Below are positions 51,483 through 62,087 of a stretch of 64,000 nt of DNA, in pieces; position 1 is the first letter of the stretch, and every line of letters begins with the position of its first letter. A program made the position numbers and the translations under genes. The DNA is from Euleptes europaea. Lineage: Eukaryota; Chordata; Lepidosauria; Squamata; Sphaerodactylidae. Below the pieces are notes generated by a model. It did no database searches and was not told where the DNA came from. It worked only from the letters and a program-made list of their open reading frames with translations. The stretch covers positions 3,569,001 through 3,633,000 of the forward strand of contig NC_079323.1 in the NCBI RefSeq assembly GCF_029931775.1, given 5' to 3'.

Positions 51483-53027
51483 GGGGAACTGAGGATTTAA
51501 AATATTCTCACTGTTCCAGCAAAGAAGAATGAATCTTGGCAAAACAGACCACGGATCTCTATTGAACACCCCCTTCCAAAAAAACCCAGTCCTGAATGCA
51601 GCCGTTCAATATATTCTGTCTTTCTAAGGCCCCTTTCAAACTGCCCTTATAATCTGGTTGAGTAGCCTGTTGCTAACAGATTTTTTTGTGTCAATTCAGA
51701 TACAACTGGTTTGGCTCTCGGCTGCTAACTGTTTTTTTTTTAACCTGTTTAGACAAAGCTGCTTGCGTCTTGTCGGCATTGCGGGGCTCTGCCACTTTTT
51801 ATGAAACCAGCTTTCTCCTGCTTTCAGTTCTTCCTTGCACTTCTGAATCGCTCCAGTGTGCTGTTTGAACTGTCTGGGGTATTTCCAAAAGGACCGCTAT
51901 TCCCACCACCACCACCTTTTTCTGCACAGCGTTCTTTTTCAGCTTTTTTTTAAACATACAGAGATTTGCACTATAGTGGCATAGTGCTACAGTGCTATAA
52001 CATCACCGTTGACATGCCTGTCACTGTAGCCGGGAAAGAACGTGCCACAAAAAAGGTTAACTGGCCAGAGCGCTTTAGAGACAGCTCATAGATGGATTGA
52101 AGTGAGCTGTATGAACTCCCATCTCTGTATTGCTTTACTCAGTAATGGGCAAAGAATGGATGACATCTGGTTTAAAATGGTAATCTGAAAGGGGCCCAAA
52201 TTAGTTTTGGCGAGATGGGTTCCATTAGTTGCTGCTTCGACTGGGTGGGATTCAGCCTGTTTCGGATAGGTTTGCACTGCTCCTTGTGAATCAGCAATGT
52301 TGGTCGGATGCTCAGTGGCTGTCTTTCTAGAAAAGACAGCCTGCCCTGGGAGCATTCAGGCTAGATTACTGCAAGACGTTCTCCCTGGGACAGCCTTTGA
52401 TGACTGTTCAGAAACTGCCTTTGGGCATAGGCTGGGTGTCCTATGCAAGCATGCCAAAATATGGGCTTATGCTGTATAAACAGCACCCCTCAGAATATCT
52501 AGGTTTACTCAGAAGGGCTTACTAGTCACAGGGCTCAGTTTTCTGGGGCAGCTTGAACCCAGCACCGTGCGTTTCAGCATCCTTGATCTACGAAATGACC
52601 TTCAGTCTGAATAGGTCTTCATTTGCTACGAGGTGGTGATACTTCCGTTCATCAGCAGAGGGCGCCAGACCCCCACCTTTCAGAGCTTCTTCCTAGTAGT
52701 AATTTTTACTTCTGCAGATACTCATTTGGTCTGTGACAAAAGAGAAACGTGATGGTGATGATGCATCATGAATCATGTGAGGGATTTGCACTGGTGGCTC
52801 CCGATGGGATGAAGGACCACCCTCTCCCCTTCTGCTGCTAAATCAGGAAGTCAGAAGACCCCCCCCCCCCGCCCCGAGAAATCCAGGATTTGACCTGTCA
52901 ATTGGCTTTGAAAGAAGTGCCCAATTTTCCAGGTTCTGAAAAATGACATTTGAGAACTGTAGGGCTGGGGGGTGCCTTCAAGGACCTCTTGGTCCAGCAC
53001 TTTGTGTCGCAGGCTGCATATGCTAGT
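51483..53027. other. Repeat-poor intergenic block
   Basis: About 1.5 kb without recognised repeats. It includes a C homopolymer at 52859-52870 and the CTCF-like motif at 52652. No exon recognised. Confidence 0.4.
52652..52666 (+). promoter_or_regulatory. CTCF-like motif
   Basis: tcagcagagggcgcc differs from the CTCF core CCASYAGRKGGCRS only at its first position. Points to the right, away from the motif at 50584. Confidence 0.45.
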
Positions 53028-53398
53028 CATAAAGAGAGCCAGCATGGTATAGTGGTTAAGAGCAGTGGTTTGGAGCAGTGGACTCTGATCTGGAGAACTG
53101 GGTTTGAGTCCTCACTCCTCCACATGAGCAGCAGACTCTAGTCTGGAGAACCAGGTTGGTTTCCCCACTCCTACACAAGAAGCCAGCTGGGTGACCTTGC
53201 GCTAGTCACAGCTCTCTTAGAGCTCTCTCAGCCCCAACTACCTCAGAACGGCCAAGAAACGCTTTGCTAAATACCTGGATTTGTTGAGACAACATCTTTC
53301 GAAGAAGAAGACTTTCTCTATCGCTTAAGGGAGACCAAGCCGACTTACAATCACCTCCCCTTCCCCTCCCCACAACAGATACCCTGTGAGGTAGTGAG
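53028..53398. repeat. Two SINE-B copies, head to head
   Basis: + 53028-53245 (gagagccagcatggtatagt ... agctctctcagcccc) and minus 53290-53398 (gaagaagaagactttctcta ... accctgtgaggtag). Confidence 0.82.
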
Positions 53399-53676
53399 GT
53401 GCACCAGCTCACATGTCCCTTATCCAGTTCCTGCTTCTTCACAGCCATCCCTGGCCAGTTTCCCTCCCCAGTTAATGGGTTTTTCGAGCTCCCTGTTCTC
53501 TTATTGTGAAATCCAGAGGAGGCTTTCAAGGACACCCCCCTGCCCCTCTTTGAAGGCGATTGGTCTTGTGAGGACTTTATAATAACCTTCCTCCTTACCA
53601 AAGGGCAGGTGCATCAGGTATTACTGAGGGCACAGAAGGGAGCTTCCGGATACATCCCGAATCCTCGGCCCCAAAG
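53399..53676. other. Unassigned intergenic sequence
   Basis: No repeat recognised; the 131-aa minus frame here has no family resemblance. Confidence 0.35.
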
Positions 53677-53950
53677 CATGTGAACACGTGAAGCTGCCTA
53701 ATACTGAATCAGGCCCTTGGTCCATCAAGATCAGTATTGTCTACCCAAACTGGCAGCGGCTTTCCAGGGGCTCAGGTTGAGGTCCATCACCTACTGCCTG
53801 GTCCTTTTAGCTAGAGATTCCAGGGATTGAACCTGGGACCTTCTGCACGGAAAGCAGATGCTCTACCACTGAGCCACAGCCTCTCCCTAAACACACATGA
53901 AGCTGCCATATACTGAACCAGCCCATGGATTCATCAAGGTCTGCTTTGGG
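53677..53950 (-). repeat. SINE-A copies
   Basis: 53677-53888 near full length (acgtgaagctgcctaatact ... gatgctctaccactgagcca) and the tail of another at 53889-53950 (cacatgaagctgccatatac). Confidence 0.87.
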
Positions 53951-54179
53951 TGGAGGGGCTTTTAAGTAAAGTAGTTAGGGGCAGGAGACTCTCGTCTGAT
54001 TCACAAGCTCCAATCCCCAAACTCTCCCTATCGTTATTTAACAAAAACACTGGAGAACTTTTTGGCATCTAGTGTGGCCCTGGGTAAAAAAAGATATCCC
54101 TGGAGAAATTGCCTTCTAGCCGATTACTGAAATGGTCATCCTTTTTTGCATCCAACAGTAATAGTAGTACCACACCCCC

Positions 54180-54250
54180 TGTGTTGTGCTGGGGGTTGGA
54201 CTAGATGACCTGGTGGTCCCTTCCAACTCTATGATACTATGATTCTAGTA
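54180..54250 (+). repeat. CR1 tail fragment
   Basis: gggggttggactagatgacc and ccaactctatgatactatga. Confidence 0.8.
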
Positions 54251-54354
54251 GTAGTCGTAGTATAATGTCTATATGGTGGTGGAAAGTGCTGTGAGGTAGC
54301 TATCAATTTACATTGACCTTATAGAGTTTTCAAGGAAAGAGATGAAACAGAGGT

Positions 54355-54490
54355 GATTTGCCATGGCCTGATTCTGCATAGCGACCCTGGACTTCCTTGG
54401 GGGTCTCTCATCCGAATATGAAGCTGAGCCGACCCAGCTTGGCTTCTGAGATCTGACAAGATCAGGCTAGTGTGGGCCATCCAGGCCAGG
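54355..54490 (-). repeat. 5S-SINE fragment
   Basis: gccatggcctgattctgcat, acttccttgggggtctctca, gcttctgagatctgacaaga, ggccatccaggcc. Confidence 0.78.
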
Positions 54491-54689
54491 AATATTTGTA
54501 TAGCGCACCAAAAAAATTAAACACTTGCATGTTGTCTTTTAAAGAACATTAATATCACAGCATGCTTTGGATTGGACTAAGGCTCTTTCTACTCCAGTAA
54601 CCTTTCTCTCACAGTGGCCAGACAGGTGCCGCCCAATTTAAGTGAACAGAGAACTAGGCTCAGATACCAGGTTTTTGCTGTTTTGGTGT

Positions 54690-54888
54690 GATTATAGAAT
54701 CATAGAATTGGAAGGGACCACCAGGGTCATCTAGTCCAACCCCCTGCACAATGCAGGAAATTCACAACTACCTCCCCCCCTACACCCCCAGTGAACCCCT
54801 ACTCCATGCCCAGAAGATGCCCAAGATACCCTCGTCCCTCTCATGATCTGCCTAAGGTAATAGAATCAGCCTTGCTGACAGATTAGGC
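54690..54888 (-). repeat. CR1 LINE 3' UTR and tail
   Basis: atagaatcatagaattggaa, gggtcatctagtccaacccc, acaatgcaggaaattcacaa and tcatgatctgcctaagg. Confidence 0.88.
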
Positions 54889-54889
54889 G

Positions 54890-55570
54890 TAGGCCGGGCA
54901 ATGTAGTGTGTAGAGACTTGGTCTTCAACTGGTGAGACACAAGTTCAAATCCCAGCTTAACCTTGCAGTTCAGCAGGTGGCCTTGGGTTGGTCACGATCA
55001 AGTCAAGTCAAGTTTATTAATACGGTCTATTTGACCAGCCAAGAGTTAGTTTATCATATTGTCCAACTTGATAAAGCTATAAAAATGGTTACAAATTACA
55101 AAAATTGTAAAAATCTGGTATTTAATAAGATATACAAAATTAGTGCATGACACAAAAGTGGCTTGCCAATTTAAGATTACTAAAAATATAAAAGTATAAA
55201 AGAGTTTAACAGTTTTTCCCCACCCTATTTTTGCGTATTTTAATTGCAATGGCGCAGAATTTAGCAGTGGGGAGCGAAAGATGAAGAATCTCCCCCATCA
55301 GAAGCTTTTTAGACAGGAACTCGGCCGACTTATCTGGGAATCCACTGATCAGGGGATCAGTAAGTCTAATACGAGCCCCATGATAAAATGGACAGCTGAA
55401 CAATACATGTTCAATAGTTTCTATGTCACCTGTCCTACAAGAGCACAGCCTGTCAGATCTTGGTCACGATCCCTCAATGTAATCTGCCTTGCAGAGTGGT
55501 TGTGAAGATGATATCATGGGGGAAAGAACCCTGTTTGCTTGTATTATAGCCAACTTGTATTATAGCCCCC
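54890..55570 (+). repeat. SINE-C, split by LINE-X
   Basis: Head gggcaatgtagtgtgtagag, B box aagttcaaatcccagc, then ggttggtcacgatc; resumes after 55459 with ttggtcacgatccctcaatg and gagtggttgtgaagat. Confidence 0.8.
55000..55459 (-). repeat. LINE-X 3' end, inserted in SINE-C
   Basis: The minus frame reads GDIETIEHVLFSCPFYHGAR, LTDPLISGFPDKSAEFLSKK and LSLPTAKFCAIAIKIRKN. ttggtcacgatc is duplicated exactly (54988-54999, 55460-55471). Its 3' end is (cttga)n on the minus strand. Confidence 0.88.
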
Positions 55571-55597
55571 ACTGGATTTGCTCCCTTTTCGTTTCAG

Positions 55598-55800
55598 CAG
55601 TGTTGGTCTGCAGTAGATGCACTGGTTTTGAGTCCAGTAGCACTTTGGAGACCGAGAAGATTTCTAGGGGTAGGAGCTTTCGACAGTCAAACCCCACTTT
55701 GTCAAATGCCAGTGATGCTTAATTCTCCCTCGGAAACGTCTTCCCCGGAAATCTTGTTGGTTTCTAAGGTGCTCCTGGATTTGAATCTTGTGTTTTAAGC
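55598..55800. mobile_element. MITE-D fold-back element, decayed
   Basis: cagcagtgttggtctgcagt and gagtccagtagcactttgga at left; tcttgttggtttctaaggtg ctcctgga at right. Confidence 0.75.
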
Positions 55801-55919
55801 CGGGCTTCTGGTGCTGAGGGAAAGTTTTTGGATGCCTCCGACTGCCCCTGCTAAATTTAACTCAGTGGGAAGAAACTGCTCCTTTCAAATAAATCAAAAA
55901 GGTCCCTGAGAGTTTATTC
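55801..55919. other. Unassigned
   Basis: No repeat recognised. Confidence 0.3.
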
Positions 55920-55927
55920 CTTTAGGG

Positions 55928-56563
55928 CAGTGATGGCGAACCTTTTAGAGACCGAGTGCCCATACTGCAACCCAAAACCCACTTATTTATCTCCAAGTGC
56001 CAACACGGCAATTTAACCTGAATACTGAGGTTTTAGTTTAGAAAAAGCAACTCATACATTCACATCTTTTGTCTTAAAAGAAAAACAATAACAAATCTAT
56101 CCCTATACAAAAAATAGCTAACACTATTAGTTAACACTAAAGAAATGGATATTCCCTGAATCAACAATCTACGGCAGTGATTCTCAGCTGGGGTTCCTTT
56201 TGAATTTGCAGACCTTTTGGCCTGCTCTGAAAAAGGCATCTGAGTGCATTTCCTACCTTTGATTCACCTCCACTGTACATGCGTTGGACCTATCTAGTCC
56301 AGCTCCTGTATCTCACAGTGGCCCACATCTATAATAAGGAGGTAGCACATACCCATCAGGGCTAGTAACCCATGATGGACTTTTCCTCCAGAAATTTGTC
56401 CAATCCCCTCTCAAAGGCATCTAGGCTAGATGCCATCACCACATCCTGTGGCAAGGAGTTCCACAGGTTAATTACATGCTGGGTAAGTGGGTGTTCCTCT
56501 TTTAGTAGGGGATTTCACTGAAAGGTGGGAGGCGCCACAAAACTGCACTGTGGGCCACCACTG
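55928..56563. mobile_element. hAT element with exact 8-bp TSD, containing CR1
   Basis: Left cagtgatggcgaaccttttag and right gtgggccaccactg are hAT ends. ctttaggg lies exactly on both sides (55920-55927, 56564-56571). A minus CR1 fragment and another hAT-like start (cagtgattctcagctgggg, 56174) are inside. Confidence 0.9.
56245..56480 (-). repeat. CR1 LINE fragment inside the hAT element
   Basis: atctagtccagctcctgtat, gaaatttgtccaatcccctc, gatgccatcaccacatcctg and caaggagttccacagg: reverse CR1 3' region. Confidence 0.8.
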
Positions 56564-56571
56564 CTTTAGGG

Positions 56572-57085
56572 GCTGACCCAGATTCCGGTTTGAAAATCTA
56601 GACCAGCCGAGAAAACTGGACACAAACAACATCTTTCCTTTCTTCAGCGCTGACATTGTAAGTAGCATGCAGGTGGGCTGCTCACCCTATTATCAAATGT
56701 TAGAAACTTATGGATATGTGTTGGGGGGAGAGGGGTCTGATCTTGTATACGGAACAGCCCTTTGGCCGATGAAAATAAATCTGGATTTCAATCTTTTAAA
56801 AGAAACATTGCTTTAATATTGCCCTGGCAAACATTTGGTCGCCGGTGGCTTCTGATGGACCTATCCAGGAATGTGTCTAATCTCTAAAAACCACCTCTTC
56901 ATCTTGTCTTCTCCACATCTTCTGGCAGTGAATTCCACAGGTTTATTATCTATTGTATGGAGAAATACCGTGTCTCTTTGCAATCCATTTCATTGGGTTC
57001 TAGTGTTTTGAGAGACAATTCCTCACTGGCAGTTGAAAAGTACTTGAACTCTCAGTTAGCTTGTAAACGCAGCAAGAAAAGGTAA
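56572..57085. repeat. Unassigned sequence and a CR1 scrap
   Basis: 56850-57010 is reverse CR1-like (gtgaattccacaggtttatt atctattgtatgg). The rest is unassigned. Confidence 0.5.
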
Positions 57086-57089
57086 GTGA

Positions 57090-57735
57090 TACAAGACCCC
57101 TGGTCCATCAAGGTCAACCTTGTCTACCCAGACAGGCAGCGGCTCTCCAGGGTCTCCGACAGAGGTTTTTCAAATCACCTGCTCCTTGGTCCTTTGAACT
57201 GGAGGTGCCGGGAATTGGACCTTTTGCAGGCCAAACAGATGCTCTACCACTGAGCCACAGCCCCTTCCTTTTAACACACGAACACATGACTCTGCCTTAA
57301 TACTGAATCAGACCCTTGGTCCATGAGAAGAAGAAGAGTTGGTTTTTATATGCCAACTTTCTCTACCACTTAAGGAAGAATCAAAACGGCCTACAATCAC
57401 CTTCCCTTCCCCTCCCCACAACAGACACCCTGTGAGATAGGTGAGGCTGAGAGAGCTGTGACTAGCCCAAGGTCACCCAGCTGGCTCCATGTGTAGGAGA
57501 GGGGAAACCAACCCGGTTCACCAGATTAGCCTCTGCCGCTCATGTGGAGGAGTGGGGAATCAAACCTGGTTCTCCAGATCAGACTCCACTGCTCCAAACC
57601 ACCGCTCTTAACCACTACACCACGCTGGCTCTCAGTATTGAGGGTCAGTATTGTCTACTCAGACTGACAGAAGCTCTCCAGGGTCTCAAGTGGCTTTCCT
57701 GTCACCTACCAACAGGACCCTTTTAGATGGGGGGG
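57090..57735 (-). repeat. SINE-A copies, the second split by SINE-B
   Basis: 57090-57270 is a reverse SINE-A. A second begins 57272 (cacacgaacacatgac) and continues after 57635 (gtcagtattgtctactcaga); the gap 57321-57634 is a minus SINE-B. Confidence 0.85.
57321..57634 (-). repeat. SINE-B inserted in SINE-A
   Basis: gaagaagaagagttggtttt ... ttaaccactacaccacgctg; complete, with two B-box units. Confidence 0.9.
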
Positions 57736-57823
57736 GGGAGGCAGTTGTGAATTTCCTGCATTGTGCAGGGGGTTGGACTAGATGACCCTGGTGGTCCCTT
57801 CCAGCTCTATGATTCTATGATTT
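57736..57823 (+). repeat. CR1 tail fragment
   Basis: ggcagttgtgaatttcctgc, gggggttggactagatgacc and ctctatgattctatga. Confidence 0.85.
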
Positions 57824-59440
57824 GTTCCCCTAAGCTCGTGCACCCTTCAACATGTTCTCTTTCCCCTGAATCACCAGGCCTTGAACACATGCAGAGAAGC
57901 GAAAGACTATGCTTTCAGAATTTCTTTTATTTACTCATCATACAGAATGGAAACCAACTGGAATTAAAAAGCCACCCATGACAACATTAAAAAAAACACC
58001 CCTCATCCCCAACACATCATCAGTAATAAATAAAACGAGATGCAGAGTCCAGAGGGTTGTCCGGAAAGGAAGAAACCGACTCTGCTACGCCATCATAAAT
58101 AACACAACATGTGATGAAAAATAATAATAATAATTACAGAATAATTACAGATAACAAAAAGCTGGGTTGGCTCTAGCTTTCCAGGACCTTAATTAACAGA
58201 TCCTTCCTGTTGTAAACAGCTGGGATTTTTAGCCTTGCGGGGCTGGTTTCCGCCTCTCCCCACCCGCAGCCATTGGGTAAAGGTTACAAATCCGGGGGAG
58301 ATTTAGCCAACGCTGTTCCCCCAGGGAAGGGTCCCACAGTTAGTTTCCAAGAGGTTCTGGGAGTTCCCATTGGCACCTATGACTCGGAAGCACTGATGCC
58401 CCCTCCCCGCAATTCCAAAATAGTGGGTGTTTCACTGAATACAGTTAAATAATTCATCCTGAGTAGGGGAACAGCCTCTTTGGATTCGCTGATGGTGGGC
58501 GAGCGGAGAAAGCAGGATTCTACGGCAACAGCAATGCCCACTGAGGTATGGCAGCATGACCGAACCTGTTGGGGTCTGTTTTTCCTGCATACTCCAGCCT
58601 GGACTGAGTGATTACTACTGTTTGGTGCTAAGTGCAGAAACACTACGGTACTGTATGCAGAACTCAGCTTCCACGTGAGGTTGTATTTTATTTGTAGTGC
58701 AAGTTCCTAGACCTCAGTGTTGTGAATAGGCCCCCAAGGCAGAGTGGGCAAGGACTCAGAAGCTAAAAGGGTGGCTGAACCAAGCAACGTGGACACGCTG
58801 GTAGTCCTTATTCCTCCCCAGAAGAATAAATGAGGCACAATAAGAGATTTCGTGTGAACGGGGGTCAGCTACAGAAACTCCCCCTGGTCAGCACTCAAAT
58901 TCTCTCAGGCCAGGGTTTTCTAACATTAAATCTTTACCAGCACAAGCCACACATAATTATGTTCCTGTTTTCTGAAGAAAGGAAACAAACTGGATGAGAT
59001 GGAACCTGTGTTGGATTCCGCAGGACTGGTCTTGCATAATGAGACAAACTCTTGGAGAATAAGCCCATCAGTAAGTATTAGAAAAGGTAGTGAAGAGGAA
59101 CTTCCATGTTCAGAAGCAGCGTACCTCAGAGTACTAGTTGCTGGGGGCCAAATACAGGGAGAGGGTCCCTTCAATGTGGTCCTTTGGGAAGGGGGCACTG
59201 TCGGGAACAGGGTGCTAAACTAAATGGGTCTCCCCCCCCCCCCATCTAGCAGGGTTTTTCTGCTAGGGCGTGGGATACGAAAAATTATCAACATGGCTAG
59301 GGAGGCACCAGTGAAAAGCACAAAATTTCCAGTCCTTACCTTCAGATTGAAGCCGCTTTGGTGCAGTGAATGACAACCACCCTCAGCCTTTGGAGGATTG
59401 GGAAAATGAGAATCCCCCCACCAATGTGCAACGACACATT
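57824..59440. other. Repeat-poor intergenic block
   Basis: No gene recognised. A minus-strand AATAAA (tttatt, 57927-57932) could end a leftward transcript, but no minus exon was identified. (aat)n tracts lie near 58120. By mammalian synteny RELT could be the convergent neighbour; I found no RELT-like coding sequence. Confidence 0.35.
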
Positions 59441-59590
59441 CCACGAAGACAGACAGCGGCCCAGGAGACCTCAGTTCAAATCCCTCATCAGCCATGAAAG
59501 CTCACAGGGTGACCCTGGACTAGCCACACCATCTCTCAACCGAACCTACCTTACAGGACTGTTGTGAAGATATAACATCAAAGGAGAGAA
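59441..59590 (+). repeat. SINE-C fragment
   Basis: gagacctcagttcaaatccc (B box), gggtgaccctggactagcca, cctaccttacaggactgttg. Confidence 0.65.
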
Positions 59591-59599
59591 GCGAGCATG

Positions 59600-60320
59600 C
59601 TGCCCTGGATCCCACGCCCCCCGCGGAGTGGCAATTTCGAGTCTGGGAAGCCGAGGGGTGCCTCCTTTCTTGTTCACGCTCCCCCGTTCCCCTCAGTTAA
59701 ATCTGTTAACCCCCCCTCCCCTTTCACAGTTCAGAAGGCCGCAAGACCCCAGCTGGAGGGACGGAGCCGAGTCCCCGCTGTGCAAACGAAAGCGCAGGTG
59801 GCGATGTTCCAGTTTGGCGGCGAAAAGCTTTCCCTCCCTCGTCCCTTTTCCTCGAGTCCTGTCTCGAGAAAGGCAAAAAAAAAGTCTTTGCAATGCCAGG
59901 TGTGTCCTCTGGAACGTCAGCTGGCACGGATGGCGTTACCCATGGGGACCTGCCCTACAATGTTCCAGGGCGCCGGTGGTCTCCCAAAGGGGGAAAAACA
60001 AGAGCCGTCCTTCGCCTTGTGTGTAGCCCCGCCTGAGTCCGGCCGGAAGCCTCCAACTGAGCGGCTGGTTCCACGTCTGGTGCGGTCCGGGGGAGTCAGA
60101 TGATCACCTGAAAAATGGGGGCAAAGCAATGAGGCGGCAGGCGGGACGCAGAAATAGGACAGAGAAAAGGAGGGAGGGAGAAAGAATCAGGTCGAGCGGG
60201 ACATTGTTTGCCCAAGGAAATTTCCAAGCCTGCATTCGGCTCAATGGCGACGATTCGCCCACTGTGCGAATATCCGCTGAACGTTTGCTACTCACTGATT
60301 TCGCAGAATGCCTCAATCTT
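59600..60320. promoter_or_regulatory. CpG-rich repeat-free block, candidate CpG island
   Basis: CpG is frequent (for example gccgagtccccgctgtgc, gggcgccggtgg, gagtccggccggaagc, gctcaatggcgacgattcgc), unlike the neighbouring DNA. Could be a promoter or enhancer of a neighbour. The 132- and 168-codon + frames overlap each other and look like composition effects. Confidence 0.4.
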
Positions 60321-60330
60321 TGACAGTAGG

Positions 60331-60491
60331 GATGCTTTCACACATGCCGAATAATGCACTTTCAACCCACTTTCAATGCACTTTGCAGCTAGATTTTGCT
60401 GTGCGAAACGGTGAAATCCACTGGCAAGCAATTGTTAAAGTGCATCGAAAGTGGATTGAAAGTGCATTATTCAGTATGTAAGAAAGTGTCA
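60331..60491. mobile_element. Palindromic MITE (GAATAATGCACTTTCAA ends)
   Basis: gccgaataatgcactttcaa at left and ttgaaagtgcattattcagt at right, plus inner gctagattttgctg / cggtgaaatccactgg. Common tetrapod-type fold-back. Confidence 0.82.
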
Positions 60492-60585
60492 TATGTGACA
60501 CACAGCAGCCAAGATCTATCCGTTTTGGATGCGGGATATCTGCAAATATCTTATTTTTTGAAGTCTTTCACGGTCAGAGTTCATT

Positions 60586-60765
60586 GGTTCTTGTAGGTTA
60601 TCCGGGCTGTGTAACCGTGGTCTTGGTATTTTCTTTCCTGACGTTTCGCCAGCAGCTGTGGCAGTCTGTCCTTCAGTGTTACTCCTCTGCCACAGCTGCT
60701 GGCGAAACGTCAGGAAGGAAAATACCAAGACCACGGTCACACAGCCCGGATAACCTACAAGAACC
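60586..60765. mobile_element. 180-bp near-perfect fold-back MITE
   Basis: Arms of about 78 bp differ at roughly two positions: ggttcttgtaggttatccgg at left and ccggataacctacaagaacc at right, each with cgtttcgccagcagctgtgg or its complement. Short frames on both strands here are mirror images of each other. Confidence 0.9.
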
Positions 60766-60821
60766 TTATTTTTCTTTCATGTATCCAATCAGGGAAAAAA
60801 CACCTCTCCGTTACTACTGGA

Positions 60822-61032
60822 TTTGAGTCCAGAAGAAATGTTGAGATCAACGAGATTTTCAGGGTATAAGCTTTTGAGAGTCAGAGCTCCCTTCATCTCG
60901 TCATATCTGATGAAGGGAGCTTCAATCCTCAAAAGCTAATACCCCGAAAATCTCGCTGGTCTCTAAGGTGCTATTGGACTTGAACATTGGTCTGCCTTTG
61001 CAGACCAACATGGCTGCCCTCTGAAACTATCT
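60822..61032. mobile_element. MITE-D fold-back element, reference copy
   Basis: ggatttgagtccagaagaaa and agggtataagcttttgagag at left; caaaagctaataccccgaaa, ctctaaggtgctattggact and gaccaacatggctgccctct gaaact at right. Confidence 0.82.
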
Positions 61033-61621
61033 CAGTTACTGCTGATTTAAACCAAGACAGCTGAATCTCCAAGTCAGCTTTTAATTTCTGGAGCTAAATG
61101 TAAAACCCACAAGGTCAAAAGCCAAAAAGCAGATTTTTGAAATACTGTCAAATGTTGAGTTCTTTTAAATTAATTCACTAACTGATTTTCCCCCCTGCCC
61201 TGATGTTGCTAATAGTTAAAGAGCCCTGCCATAAAGATAGCCGGCAATTTCTTTGGTGTCATGGAATTCTTGAAGCTACTCAAACATCACAATTCAACAT
61301 TGACGGTTTTTCCATCTAGCTGGCCTCCCATTCCCCCCCTTCCTTTTTCCATTTGGTTGTATTATTGCACATATGTGGTTATTTTAATTCTTATAGGTAA
61401 GATTATTGTTGTTGTTTTTACTTTCCCTTTATTCCTTCCCCTCTGTTGGGGAACCCCCCACTATTGTGATAATTTTAGGAGTGCCAATAGAGTTTTATAG
61501 TTACTAGAGGTTTTAGCTGTAACTTATGTTTTAATTGTTGAAAGCTGCCCCGAGCCTGGCTGTAGGGGGAGGGGCAGAATAGAAATCTAATTAGTCAGTC
61601 AATCAATCAATCAGTCAATCA
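61033..61621. other. Unassigned, ending in a LINE-like tail
   Basis: 61500-61580 (gctgccccgagcctggctgt) is an old LINE tail, followed by a (CAAT)n/(CAGT)n tract at 61590-61620. Confidence 0.4.
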
Positions 61622-61970
61622 CATGAACACATGAAGTTGCCTTATACTGAATCAGACCCTTGGTCCATCAAAGTCAGTATTGTCTACTCCGACCGGCAGC
61701 GGCTCTCCAGGGTCTCAGGCGGAGGTCTTTCCCATCACCTACTTGCCTAGTCCCTTTAACTGGAGATGCTGGGGATTGAACCTGGGACCTTCTGCATGCC
61801 AAGCAGATGCTCTACCACTGAGCCACGGCTCCTCTCCATGGCTCTCAGGCAGAGGTCTTTCACATCACCTACTTGCCTAGTCCCTTTAACTGGAGATGTT
61901 GGGGATTGAACCAGGGACCTTCTGCATGCCAAGCAGATGCTCTTCCACTGAGCCACAGCCCCTCCCCAAT
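61622..61970 (-). repeat. Two SINE-A copies in tandem
   Basis: 61622-61842 near full length, and 61843-61970 missing its tail. Both end in ccactgagccac-type heads. Confidence 0.9.
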
Positions 61971-62087
61971 AAATCAAATAAATCCTATCTATGAGTCCAA
62001 GAACCCCAGAAAGGCAAGGGGAATATTCTGTTCAACTATTTTCTGTCCCTCTGTTGGTTACTTTGAAGCTGCCGCCGTTGAATGGTA

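Noticed and set aside
59597-60103. 168-codon + frame in the CpG-rich block
   Set aside because: A second frame of 132 codons overlaps it, low-complexity Pro/Arg/Ser composition, no recognised domain; likely a consequence of high GC.
57824-60320. RELT as the convergent neighbour, as in mammals
   Set aside because: Only a minus AATAAA fits. No RELT-like peptide was found, including its conserved C terminus, so no call is made.
60516-60826. Two frames with the same VLVFSFLTFRQQLWQ peptide on opposite strands
   Set aside because: This is the mirror effect of the near-perfect palindrome at 60586-60765.
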